Shown here: positions 1-9,385 of the stretch, one piece after another | Layout: every line of letters begins with the position of its first letter | Position numbering within the stretch: the stretch's first letter is position 1 | From: Granulicella sp. dw_53 | Lineage (GTDB): Bacteria; Acidobacteriota; Terriglobia; Terriglobales; Acidobacteriaceae | Reading direction: 5' to 3' | NCBI RefSeq assembly: GCF_018449545.1 | Contig: NZ_JAAVUR010000010.1 | Location: forward strand, 166,406 to 230,405 | DNA length: 64,000 nt | Notes under the pieces: model-generated | The model's database searches: none | What the model was told of the DNA's origin: nothing | What the model saw: the letters and a program-made list of their open reading frames with translations, nothing else | Translations under genes and position numbers: made by a program

Positions 1-106
1 AGGCTTTCGCACTTTATCTGTCTTCTTCGTGGAAGGCCTATCGAAAAGGCTCCCTAACCTGAGATCGAATTTCAGGATTATTCACAAATTTATCACCCTT
101 CATATT

Positions 107-140
107 GACAACGGAATGCCCGGGTGTGTAAACCGTTGTC
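107..140. promoter_or_regulatory. inverted repeat upstream of the Oar-like receptor
   Basis: An 8-base inverted repeat, GACAACGG (107-114) and CCGTTGTC (133-140), lies about 70 bases before the receptor start. The arms are 18 bases apart, which suits a dimeric regulator better than a terminator, and no T-tract follows. That it is an operator is inference; no regulator gene is adjacent. Confidence 0.3.
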
Positions 141-207
141 CGCTGTGATAGCGCAATCATATTAGTTTTCTGCAGCGTATTCGTTAGCGCTCACTTTGGA
201 GGCTGCA

Positions 208-3200
208 TTGAAATACACTAGGCTCGCCGTTCGTCTCGCCCTTCTGTTGGTCGCAATCTGCTTGTTTGCGGCCGTATCTCCGCTCTTCGCTCAGTCCGAT
301 AGTTCATCCCTCTCTGGCACCATCACTGACCCATCCGGTGCGCTTCTCCCCAATGTCAAGATTATGGTTCGCAATAATGCAACCAACGCCGATCGTTCTA
401 TCACCAGCAACGAAAACGGCAGCTTCACCCTCACCAACCTTCCCTCGGGCGACTACAACATCCGTGCGGAGTCAGCTGGGTTCCTGACAACAACACTCAG
501 CAATGTACGCCTCGATCCCAGCATCGGCCGGCGCATCGACATCGCCATGAGCATCGGCGACGCCAAAGTAGAAGTGAATGTTGAAGCAGGCGTGAACACC
601 GTGCAGACCGAGAGCGCCTCAGTCGGCCAGCTCGTCACCGAAGCACAGGTGAAGTCCATTCAGCTCAACGGGCGCAATCCGCTCTACCTCTCGCAGCTTG
701 AACCCGGCGTCGTTCGCAACAATTCGATGGCTGCCTTCAACTTCGGCCTCGACAACGGCATCAACGTAAACGGTGCTCGCTCGCAGGAGAGCCTCATCAC
801 GCTCGACGGCGCCCCTATGGTGCGCACGCGTTCCAATGGCACCAGCGTCGGTGTTGCGGACGTAGACTCGACCTCGCAGGTTCAGATCCTCACTACCAGC
901 TATCCTGCTGAATACGGTCGCACCTCCGGCGGCCAAATCCGCATCGTTCCCAAGAGCGGCTCAACGAACTTCCACGGCAGCGTCTTCGAATACTTCCGCA
1001 ACACCGCACTCAACGCCAACACCTGGGCTCGCAACAACACCGGCCTTCCCCGGCAGGCCTTTCGCTACAACCAGTACGGCTGGAACCTCAACGGTCCCGT
1101 CTACATCCCCGGCCACTTCAACAAGAACCGCTCCATGCTCTTCTTCCTCTTAGGCCAGGAGTGGGTGCGTTACAACCACGATGACCTCGGTCAACAGAAG
1201 GTCCCCACTGCGCTCATGCGCACCGGTAACTTCAGCGAATTGCTTGGTCCGAATATCTTCTATAACACCCCCGTCCAAATAGTGAACCCCACCACGGGCG
1301 TGCCTTACCCAAACAATACCATCCCGGCAAATCAACTCAGCCCGAACGGCCTCGCACTACTGAGTGCCTATCCTGCGGCTAACCTCGTTGGGAATGCTCA
1401 AAACAATTGGATCGACTCCGCGCTATACACCGAGAAGCAGCGCAAGGACACTATTGTCGTAGACTTTATACCGTTCGAAGCACATCACTTCCGCTTTAGC
1501 CTGCTCAACTACAACTACAACGACTACGAGCCACACTTCGGAAACTTCAATCTCAATCCACGTATCTTTAATCGCCCCAATCAGATCGGCGTCTTCCACT
1601 ACAGTTGGACCATCAGTCCGAAGATCGTGAATGAGTTTATCGTGTCGGCCGCCGCGGATCACGTTGATATCGGCATCGACACATCCTTGGGCCGCTTCGA
1701 TCGCACCAAGTATGGCATCAACTATCCCTACCTCTACCCAGCCGCAACCAAGACCATCCCCAACAAGATTCCCACCATCCAGTTAGGCAACTTCGGAACA
1801 CTCGATGGCGGTCCCTATCCATCGCGCTCGGGCGGCATGGTATATGACATCGCCGATAACATCACCAAGGTCTGGGGCAACCACACTCTCAAATTCGGCG
1901 GTCTGTGGGAGTACGCTGGCGAAAACAACTTCGACCAGATCAGCGTCGACAACACAAGGCCCGGTACTACCAACAACCAGAACGGACTCTTCCTCTTCAC
2001 AGACCGGCGTGTAACCGGAACGCAAACAACAGGAGCCGCAATTGCGAACGCTGCTCTCGGCCTCTTCGATACCTACGGAGAGATCGGTCAGCGTTCCTAT
2101 ACCCTCTTCCGCGGCAACATGTTCGAAGGCTTTGTGCAAGACCAATGGCGCGCCACATCGAAGCTGGTCCTCGAAGTAGGCGCACGTTACAGCGTCATGA
2201 TGCCTTACCACGCCCTCTGGGGCAACCAGTCGTTCTTCAGTCAGAGAGACTGGAGCCCAGCCCTCGCACCTACCGTCAATCCCACCACTGGCTTCGTCAC
2301 CGGCGGTGATCCCCTCAACGGCGTCGTCATCCCTGGCAGCGGCTTCCCTAGCTCCGCAAAGGGCCACGTCTCCGACGACATCCTCAACAACGGATACGCT
2401 CGCCTCTTCCGCGGCTACGACAGCAACTACCATCCTACCGTCTACTCGAACATCCAGCCCCGCTTTGGATTCGCGTATCAGTTCACACCCGGCACCGTCC
2501 TTCGCGGCGGATTCGGACGATACATCCAGCGCCTCGGCATCAGCGACGTCGTACAGGTCGGCGGCAACGCTCCGTTTCAGCCCTCATCCACCGTCACTCG
2601 CGGCAATGTAGACGCACCCGGCGGCGTTGGCACGAATGCGTCGCCAATCGCACTTACATCCCAGCGCTATGATTATCCCAGCCCCGAGGCCTACGGCTGG
2701 AATCTAACCTTCGAGCAGGACTTCCCGAGATTCGCGACCTTTACCATGAGCTACGTTGGCCGCCGCGGCATTCATCTCGAACAGCTCGGCAACGTCAACC
2801 AGCTCCAGCCCGGAACCGTTCAGGCTAACCCAACCATCAGCAACACCGATGCACTTCGTCCCTTCCGTGGCTACTCTACGATCGGCGAAGCGCAAAACGT
2901 CGGAGGTTCGAACTATCACGCCCTGCAGGCCAACCTGAAACGGCGCCTTGCAAAGGGCTTCCTGGCAGGAGTCGCTTATACATGGTCCAAGAGCCTGGAC
3001 TATGGTTCCTCCAACGGAACCAACGTCCCCAACGTCTACAACATCGGCATCAACTACGGTCCAAGTGACTTCGATACACGCCATGTAATGGTCCTCAATT
3101 ATGTATGGGATATCCCATATGCAACCCATGCCAACAATCGTATCTTGCGTTCTACCCTTGGCAACTGGCAGTTCTCCGGCACCATCCAGGCCCAATCCGG

Positions 3201-3642
3201 TCGCCCTCCTTCGAATGGCATCTCCAACGGAAACGACCGTGCAGGCGTTGGCCCCGGCTCTGGCAACCAGTACTGGGTGCAGACCCGCAAGCCCAACCTC
3301 CCTCACGCCTTTGCTGGAAACGGCACAGCACAGTGGTTCGAAAGCGCCGCATACGCTCCTGCGCCACTGGGCACCTTCGCACCACGCGGCTCCCGCAACA
3401 ACATCTACGGCCCTGGCTTCAATAGCTTCAGCTCCGCGCTACAGAAATCCATGCACATCATCCCCGGCCACGATAATCATGCACTGGTCTTCAGAGGAGA
3501 GGCGTTCAACTACCTCAACCACCCCAATCTAAACGACCCAGACGTCAACCCAACCAGCGGTACTTTTGGACGTGTAACGCAAAAGGGCACAACTTACGCC
3601 TCCGAGCGTCAACTTCAATTCAGCCTCCGCTACGCCTTTTAG
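208..3642 (+). CDS. Oar-like TonB-dependent outer-membrane receptor
   Basis: The predicted product is a 1144-residue outer-membrane protein. A signal peptide with a hydrophobic stretch (LALLLVAICLFAAV) ends at SPLFAQ. It is followed by a carboxypeptidase-regulatory-like beta-sandwich (about residues 35-115, starting SGTITDPSGALLPN), a plug-like segment (LNGRNPLYLSQLEPGV) and a long barrel ending in phenylalanine (SLRYAF), as outer-membrane barrels do. Family members of this Oar/SusC-like type take up large substrates or act in surface adhesion; the substrate cannot be read here. An upstream in-frame TTG at 196 exists, but GGAGG at 198-202 sits 5 bases before the TTG at 208, so 208 is chosen. 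The gene is monocistronic, ending in a strong terminator. The family call is firm; the role is open. Confidence 0.88.
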   Translation: MKYTRLAVRLALLLVAICLFAAVSPLFAQSDSSSLSGTITDPSGALLPNVKIMVRNNATNADRSITSNENGSFTLTNLPSGDYNIRAESAGFLTTTLSNVRLDPSIGRRIDIAMSIGDAKVEVNVEAGVNTVQTESASVGQLVTEAQVKSIQLNGRNPLYLSQLEPGVVRNNSMAAFNFGLDNGINVNGARSQESLITLDGAPMVRTRSNGTSVGVADVDSTSQVQILTTSYPAEYGRTSGGQIRIVPKSGSTNFHGSVFEYFRNTALNANTWARNNTGLPRQAFRYNQYGWNLNGPVYIPGHFNKNRSMLFFLLGQEWVRYNHDDLGQQKVPTALMRTGNFSELLGPNIFYNTPVQIVNPTTGVPYPNNTIPANQLSPNGLALLSAYPAANLVGNAQNNWIDSALYTEKQRKDTIVVDFIPFEAHHFRFSLLNYNYNDYEPHFGNFNLNPRIFNRPNQIGVFHYSWTISPKIVNEFIVSAAADHVDIGIDTSLGRFDRTKYGINYPYLYPAATKTIPNKIPTIQLGNFGTLDGGPYPSRSGGMVYDIADNITKVWGNHTLKFGGLWEYAGENNFDQISVDNTRPGTTNNQNGLFLFTDRRVTGTQTTGAAIANAALGLFDTYGEIGQRSYTLFRGNMFEGFVQDQWRATSKLVLEVGARYSVMMPYHALWGNQSFFSQRDWSPALAPTVNPTTGFVTGGDPLNGVVIPGSGFPSSAKGHVSDDILNNGYARLFRGYDSNYHPTVYSNIQPRFGFAYQFTPGTVLRGGFGRYIQRLGISDVVQVGGNAPFQPSSTVTRGNVDAPGGVGTNASPIALTSQRYDYPSPEAYGWNLTFEQDFPRFATFTMSYVGRRGIHLEQLGNVNQLQPGTVQANPTISNTDALRPFRGYSTIGEAQNVGGSNYHALQANLKRRLAKGFLAGVAYTWSKSLDYGSSNGTNVPNVYNIGINYGPSDFDTRHVMVLNYVWDIPYATHANNRILRSTLGNWQFSGTIQAQSGRPPSNGISNGNDRAGVGPGSGNQYWVQTRKPNLPHAFAGNGTAQWFESAAYAPAPLGTFAPRGSRNNIYGPGFNSFSSALQKSMHIIPGHDNHALVFRGEAFNYLNHPNLNDPDVNPTSGTFGRVTQKGTTYASERQLQFSLRYAF

Positions 3643-3972
3643 CCCGACTCATTTCGTTCGCATCTCCTAAATCGCGGATGCGAACTCGGCCGTAAAAGCG
3701 AACAAGTCCTTCTTCACAACTCGAGATCCCGCATGGTTGTCAACATGCGGGATCTCTTTTTATTTGACCGAGGTTTAGAAAGTCACGTTTTTCAAATTTG
3801 ATTAAAACGTTAAATTTGATAGATTTGATATATTGGATCAAATGACGTCGCAAGCGCTCCGCGAGTCATTGAAGTTCTCTCAACCTTTATTTGGCGGCAG
3901 CCCTGTTCTCCAGGCGCACTTCCGCCTTCCACCCAGAGATCGAAGTAGTCACAGACCAAAGAGGAACAGCAA
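3643..3972. other. intergenic region with AT-rich iterated 9-mer
   Basis: This 330-base gap holds the receptor terminator and then an AT-rich stretch before the glycosyltransferase. AAATTTGAT occurs at 3794-3802 and 3812-3820, AGATTTGAT abuts at 3821-3829, and the inverted form ATCAAAT is at 3837-3843. The clustering looks like a promoter/operator area, but no convincing -35/-10 pair was singled out. No gene is supported in the gap. Confidence 0.4.
3723..3761 (+). terminator. rho-independent terminator of the Oar-like gene
   Basis: A perfect 13-bp stem (3723-3735 with 3744-3756), an 8-base loop and a following run of Ts (CTTTTTAT) lie 80 bases after the receptor stop codon. Confidence 0.88.
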
Positions 3973-5277
3973 ATGAAAATTGGCTTTATCAGTATGCCTT
4001 TGTCAGGGCACTTGAATCCGATGACCACGCTTGCACGCAAGCTTGCCTCGCGTGGACACGACGTGGTCTTCATCGGCATTCCAGATGTCGAACCCACCGT
4101 TCGCGCTGCGGACCTGCAATTCGTACCCTTTTGCGAAAAAGAATACCCCTTCGGTTGTGATAGTTGGAGTGGAGTTACAAAGCGGCAGGGCCTCGATGTC
4201 GTCCAATATTCGAGCCGCGAAGTACAGCCTGGACTCTGCCGAACGGCGTTGGAATACCTGCCAGGGATACTCGCTGAAACGGGCATCGAAGCGCTGGTCT
4301 TCGACACGGTCTACTTCTACCTCGAACTCGTTCCAATGCATCTCGGCATACCTTACGTGCATATCTGGAACGTGCTCCACTTCGATCTCTCTGGAGAGAC
4401 CCCGCCCACCTTTTTTAGTTGGCCCCACGAGACGACACCCGAAGCCGTCACCAGGAACCTCGAGGGAGCAAAGTGGATCGGTGAAAATATAGCAGCGCCC
4501 ATCCTGGCAGCCGCCATACCTTACGCCGAGAAGATGGAACTCCAAATCGATTGGGAAGATCCCGCCTCCACCATGTCCAAACTCGCTATCATCACCCAGA
4601 CACCCAGAGAATTCGACCTTCCAGGCGTCCAATGGCCCGACCAATTTATCTACGCCGGCCCCTTCCACGACGATGCTGGACGAGAGCAAGTATCCTTCCC
4701 TTGGAGGAAACTAACCGGCGAACCATTGATCTATGCGTCGTTGGGAACGCTCGTAAACGGCTTGGACTACCTCTACAAGATCATCCTCGAAGCAGTAGGA
4801 AAACTCTCTGGCATCCAGACCGTACTTTCGGTAGGCCGCAACATTAGTCCCGCAGATCTGGGTCCCATTCCATCCAACGTAATCGTAGTCCGCAAGGCTC
4901 CTCAAATAGAACTGCTCAAACTCGCGACGCTTTGCCTAACCCACGCCGGACTGAATACAGCACTGGAATCATTGGCACAAGGTGTGCCAATGGTGGCACT
5001 CCCAATCGCATTCGATCAACCCGGCGTCGCAACCAGAATCGCATACCACGGCGTCGGTGAATTCTTTGAGATTCAAGATCTGACCGCAGATAGCCTCTCA
5101 GAGTTGATACAAACCGTTCTGAAGAATCCAAGCTACGCAGACCGAGCCCGCTACTTTCAAAGAGTAATCGCGAAGACTCGCGGACTTGATCTGGCTGCCG
5201 ATGTAATCGAAACCGCCTTCGGACTAGACCAAGCGACAGATCTAACCCAACAAGACAACGAGCTGTTATACGCCTAA
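3973..5277 (+). CDS. family 1 (UGT/MGT-like) glycosyltransferase
   Basis: The 434-residue cytoplasmic enzyme is predicted to move a sugar from a nucleotide-sugar to a small, probably lipophilic acceptor. The N-terminus (KIGFISMPLSGHLNPM) is the typical start of UDP-glycosyltransferase/MGT proteins. The nucleotide-sugar-binding signature lies near residue 322 (THAGLNTALESLAQGVPM followed by PIAFDQPGVA). Length fits the family, whose members glycosylate macrolides, carotenoids (CrtX type) or sterols; the acceptor here is unknown. GAGGA at 3961-3965 precedes the ATG. It is transcribed alone and ends at a hairpin shared with the convergent serine hydrolase gene. Family call firm, substrate unassigned. 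Confidence 0.85.
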   Translation: MKIGFISMPLSGHLNPMTTLARKLASRGHDVVFIGIPDVEPTVRAADLQFVPFCEKEYPFGCDSWSGVTKRQGLDVVQYSSREVQPGLCRTALEYLPGILAETGIEALVFDTVYFYLELVPMHLGIPYVHIWNVLHFDLSGETPPTFFSWPHETTPEAVTRNLEGAKWIGENIAAPILAAAIPYAEKMELQIDWEDPASTMSKLAIITQTPREFDLPGVQWPDQFIYAGPFHDDAGREQVSFPWRKLTGEPLIYASLGTLVNGLDYLYKIILEAVGKLSGIQTVLSVGRNISPADLGPIPSNVIVVRKAPQIELLKLATLCLTHAGLNTALESLAQGVPMVALPIAFDQPGVATRIAYHGVGEFFEIQDLTADSLSELIQTVLKNPSYADRARYFQRVIAKTRGLDLAADVIETAFGLDQATDLTQQDNELLYA

Positions 5278-5310
5278 GCCCAAATCAAAATTCCTCCCAA
5301 CAAACCAACG

Positions 5311-5345
5311 CCTGCTGTGGCACACACAGAGACCGCCACAGCAGG
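5311..5345. terminator. hairpin between convergent genes
   Basis: An 11-bp perfect stem (CCTGCTGTGGC at 5311-5321 with its complement at 5335-5345) with a 13-base loop sits between two converging genes. No clear T-tract follows on either strand, so the terminator assignment rests on position and stem strength. Confidence 0.55.
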
Positions 5346-5375
5346 CATAAATCCCCACTCCCGACTAAGAACTTC

Positions 5376-6473
5376 TCACTTTGAAGATGCCGCAAGAATC
5401 TTCAAAAGGATCTCTTGCGACCGCCGCTGACCCCAGCGACTGTTGTAAGCACTCGATGTAATTGCAACTACCATGTGCAACGAAGGCACAATATAAATCT
5501 TGTTTCCGCCATTTCCGGAAGCAAAATGAATCGTAATTTCGCGCCCCGCAACCTGCTCCGCCTTGGTGTACCACATAGAGCCGTAAGAGTCGGCGTAGGG
5601 ATCGCTCTCCCCAATCGCCACCTGACTCGCCAGGCTACTAACAATCCAATCGTGCTGCAACAAGCGGCTCCCGTCCACAACACCGTCATTGAGCATCAAT
5701 TGACCAATGGCTGCTGCAGCACGAGCAGTCATCTCAAGATTCCCTTGTCCTGTCGTTCGATTGATCGGCACATGCCGCCATCGAAAATCAAGAATACCCA
5801 AAGGACTAAACAGATTCGCCCTCGCAAACTCATCGAGCGCCATATGGCTGGCATTCTCCACAATCGCCCCAACTAGGAAAGCATTGAGCGAGCAGTAAAG
5901 ATACGTCTCCCCAGGAGCACGTCTGACCGGCACCGCATACACCGACTTCATCCAATCAGAAGATTCATCAAGCCTCCCCTCATTGCCCGGCGTCGACGGA
6001 TCGTCGTCATCCGCATCCAATCCTGAGCGCATAGTCAGCAGGTCCTTGATCCGAATCTTCTCCTTACCATCCTTCGGCAGACCAGGTAGGTACACAGCAA
6101 TCGAATCATCGACGTCCCCAACAAGCCGCCTCTCAACAGCAATCCCCATCAACAGGGATGTGACACTCTTAGTTGCAGACCGAATGTCATGCAAAGTATC
6201 AGCCGAATCGCCATTAAAGTAGCGTTCGCTCACCAGCAGACCATCCCTCACCACCACAATCCCTTTCAAGTCACGATGCTCGTCCTGCACCATCTACCCA
6301 TACAGCGTCTCTAGAGCCCCGACATCAATCTTCGAATCAGCAGACCGCATTGGCGTCCAAAGCACACCCCGCGGTTGCCTATCGCTCTGAGACGCTTGCA
6401 CCACCTGAGCCCGCAAAACCACACAAGAAAAAATAACAAGCCCACAAAAAAATAGAAGGTGCTTCTTGCACAT
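5376..6473 (-). pseudogene. class C beta-lactamase-like serine hydrolase with in-frame amber codon
   Basis: The reading frame encodes an exported serine hydrolase of the beta-lactamase/penicillin-binding-protein-like family. The start at 6473 gives a signal peptide (MCKKHLLFFCGLVIFSC...), then the usual lead-in (ALETLYG), a TAG stop at 6296-6294, and immediately in the same frame the body beginning MVQDEHRDLKG. The body has the SxxK nucleophile motif (SATKS), a YCSLN segment in the position of the family's Tyr-containing motif, and a C-terminal HFASGNGGN segment. Only one codon interrupts the frame, so this is a nonsense mutation, a sequencing error or readthrough. The ATG directly after the TAG could restart translation, but that product would lack the signal peptide and stay in the cytoplasm. 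Confidence 0.7.
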
Positions 6474-6614
6474 CCGAACAGCTACGCAAACCAAAGAGAA
6501 TAAGTTCCCTCGAACCAAAAAACTAATTCAGCAAGAATTCGCGCCCTGAGTGAACTATTTGAAGACCTCCAGCGTAGTTGCCTAACAAGCATAAGACCGC
6601 CAGGAGAAGACCTC

Positions 6615-9152
6615 ATGCATGACGTCTACGTTGCGTTCCGTCAGTTTCGCAAGTCGCCAGCCTTCGCCGTGACCGTAGTTCTTACGATTGCGCTGGGAAT
6701 CGGGGCGAACACAGCGATCTTCACTCTGGTGCACGCCGTTCTGATGAAGTCCTTACCAGTCACCGACCCCAAGACCCTCTACCGCGTAGGCGACCTCGAC
6801 GACTGCTGCGTCAACGGCGGCTTCATCAACGACAACGGAGACTTCGACCTCTACTCCTACGAACTCTACAAACACCTGCAGGAGACAACACCAGAGTTCG
6901 AAAGCCTGGCGGCAATGCAGTCAGGCGGCAACGAGATGAGCGTACGCCGAGGTTCAGAGCCCGCCAAATCCGCACGCACCGAGTACGTCTCCGGCAATTA
7001 CTTCAAGACTCTCGGCATCGGACCCTTCGCCGGCCGCACCCTCACCAGCGACGACGACACCACCGGCGCGGCTCCCGCCGTCGTCATGAGCTATCAGGCA
7101 TGGCAGTCGAACTACGGTGGCGACCCACACGTCGTAGGCGCAACATTCTATCTACAGGGCAAGCCCGTCACCGTCGTCGGCATCGCTCCCGCAGGATTCT
7201 TCGGAGACCGCATCAGAAGCAATCCACCAGAGATATGGATTCCCCTCGCCGACGAACCCCTCATCGAAGGAAGAAACACCATCCTAAAGGTGCCCGAGAG
7301 CAACTGGCTCTACGTGCTGGGCCGAATCAAGCCAGGCGTAAGCATCGCACCGTTGCAGAGCAAGATGTCCAACAGCCTCCGCCAGTGGCTCGCGACACAG
7401 CCAGGCTACCTGCGCAACGGCGGCGCAACACTCATCCCCAAGCAGCACGTAGTCATCGTCCCTGGAGGCGCAGGCATCGAGAACCTGCAACGCCAGACCG
7501 GCAAAGGACTACATCTGCTCATGATAATTTCGGCGCTCGTGCTTCTCGTCGCCTGCGCCAATGTAGCCAACCTGCTCCTCGCGCGCGGCGCAACACGCAA
7601 AGCGGACACATCCATTCGCATGGCGCTCGGCGCGGCACGCACTAGACTCATCCGCCAGATGCTCACAGAGAGCGTTCTCCTCGGTTGCTTCGGCGGACTC
7701 GCCGGCTTAGCCGTAGCCTATGCAGGCACACGCATGATTCTTACGCTCGCATTTCCGGACGCGCCACAGCTCCCCATCCATGCGAGCCCGTCTCTGCCTG
7801 TCCTGGCCTTCGCCTTTCTGCTTTCGCTCCTCACCGGCGTCATCTTCGGCGTTGTGCCCGCCTGGATCACATCGCACTCCAATCCCGCCGAAGCCCTGCG
7901 CGGTGCAAACCGCTCCACACGCGATAGTGCATCGCTGCCGCAGAAGTCCCTCATCGTCTTTCAAGCCGCGCTCTCACTCGTCTTACTAGTAAGTGCAGGA
8001 CTACTCACCAAGAGTCTGCGAAACATGGAGCACCAGAACTTCGGCTTAGAAACCTCCAACCGTTACGTATTGCACCTCGACCCCGCAGGCGCAGGCTACA
8101 CCGCCGAAACCCTCCCCGCGCTCTATCAATCCCTCGAGCAACAATTCGAATCCATGCCCGGCGTCCAGAGCGCAGGCCTCGCCCTCTACAGCACATTGGA
8201 AGGCAACAACTGGGGCGAAGGAATCTATGTCGATGGACATCCCACACCAGGCCCCAACGATCACAATGGCTCGTCATGGGATAGAGTAAGTCCACACTTC
8301 TTTGCGACCGTAGGCCAGCCAGTCCTTCGCGGCAGAGCATTCACCAATCAAGACACCGACACCTCGCAAAAGGTAGCAGTCGTAAACCAGGCATTCGTGA
8401 AGAAGTTTTTTCCCAAAGAAGATCCACTCGGACGGCACTTTGGAGTCTTCGATCAAAAGTATGCCACGTCCTTCGAGATCGTCGGCATCGTAGAGGACGC
8501 GAAATACACCAATCCGCGCGGCGAAGTGCGAACGATGTACTTCCGTCCCCTGACCCAGCAACTAGCGGGACTGACCGAACCGAACTTCGTCATGGCCGAG
8601 GGCCGTTCGCTCTTCATCAACTCCGTAACTCTGCACTTTCAACGGCCTCCGCAAAATCTCGACACGCTCGTACGTCGCACCCTCGCAAATATCAATCCCA
8701 ACCTGACCGTAATCGACCTCCACTCCCTCGACGATCAGGTCGCTGGCAACTTCACCCAGGAGCGCCTCATCGCGCGGCTAACGATGCTCTTCGGCGCACT
8801 CGCCCTGATACTTGCATCGGTAGGCCTGTACGGCATCACCTCCTACCAGGTAGCCCGCAGAACCAGCGAGATCGGGCTGCGCATGGCGCTCGGCGCAAAC
8901 CGTGCAAACGTCGTGCGAATGGTACTGTGGGGAGCGATCTTCCAGGCCGGCCTCGGTCTCACAATCGGCATTCCCATCGCAATGCTCGGAGCCCACACCA
9001 TGGCCGACCAACTCTACCAGGTCCGCTCCTACGATCCTCTAAGCCTTGCAATCGCAATTGCCGTCCTGTCGGCATCCGCGGCCATCGCAGGCTTCATCCC
9101 CGCACGACGCGCGGCAAATATCGAACCCATGGAAGCGCTGCGCACCGAATAA
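6615..9152 (+). CDS. MacB/FtsX-type ABC transporter permease (ADOP-like)
   Basis: This 845-residue inner-membrane protein has the architecture of the large permeases common in Acidobacteriota. It has an N-terminal FRQFRKSPAFAVT lead into the first membrane helix (about 18-42), a large periplasmic MacB-like domain, three helices around 290-420, a further helix after residue 440, a second periplasmic domain, and a C-terminal FtsX domain with three helices. The typical phrase RRTSEIGLRMALGA is present, as is the ending PARRAANIEPMEALR. AGGAG at 6602-6606 supports the start. No ATPase gene is adjacent, so any partner is encoded elsewhere. Relatives export peptides or act mechanically on the envelope; the substrate is unknown. 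Confidence 0.87.
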   Translation: MHDVYVAFRQFRKSPAFAVTVVLTIALGIGANTAIFTLVHAVLMKSLPVTDPKTLYRVGDLDDCCVNGGFINDNGDFDLYSYELYKHLQETTPEFESLAAMQSGGNEMSVRRGSEPAKSARTEYVSGNYFKTLGIGPFAGRTLTSDDDTTGAAPAVVMSYQAWQSNYGGDPHVVGATFYLQGKPVTVVGIAPAGFFGDRIRSNPPEIWIPLADEPLIEGRNTILKVPESNWLYVLGRIKPGVSIAPLQSKMSNSLRQWLATQPGYLRNGGATLIPKQHVVIVPGGAGIENLQRQTGKGLHLLMIISALVLLVACANVANLLLARGATRKADTSIRMALGAARTRLIRQMLTESVLLGCFGGLAGLAVAYAGTRMILTLAFPDAPQLPIHASPSLPVLAFAFLLSLLTGVIFGVVPAWITSHSNPAEALRGANRSTRDSASLPQKSLIVFQAALSLVLLVSAGLLTKSLRNMEHQNFGLETSNRYVLHLDPAGAGYTAETLPALYQSLEQQFESMPGVQSAGLALYSTLEGNNWGEGIYVDGHPTPGPNDHNGSSWDRVSPHFFATVGQPVLRGRAFTNQDTDTSQKVAVVNQAFVKKFFPKEDPLGRHFGVFDQKYATSFEIVGIVEDAKYTNPRGEVRTMYFRPLTQQLAGLTEPNFVMAEGRSLFINSVTLHFQRPPQNLDTLVRRTLANINPNLTVIDLHSLDDQVAGNFTQERLIARLTMLFGALALILASVGLYGITSYQVARRTSEIGLRMALGANRANVVRMVLWGAIFQAGLGLTIGIPIAMLGAHTMADQLYQVRSYDPLSLAIAIAVLSASAAIAGFIPARRAANIEPMEALRTE

Positions 9153-9385
9153 ATCTCATCACTCCAGCGCACTACACCAGCCAGCATTAAGAAGAAGCTA
9201 CTCAACCAACTTCACTAAAAATGCGGTGAAGCCAAGGAGCAATCGAAGCTACGCATCGCGTCACAAGCGATCACTATCCTACAGAACCTCTTACGAGTAC
9301 AACGACATATATTCTGCATTGGATACACTGTCGACTGACACAATACTCCGTGCCAGCTGTTCTCTCGTAAGAAAGGTAGCATCCG

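Noticed and set aside
1783..2433. 216-codon open frame opposite the Oar-like receptor
   Set aside because: Shadow frame of a high-GC coding region; Val/Glu-rich product with no domain.
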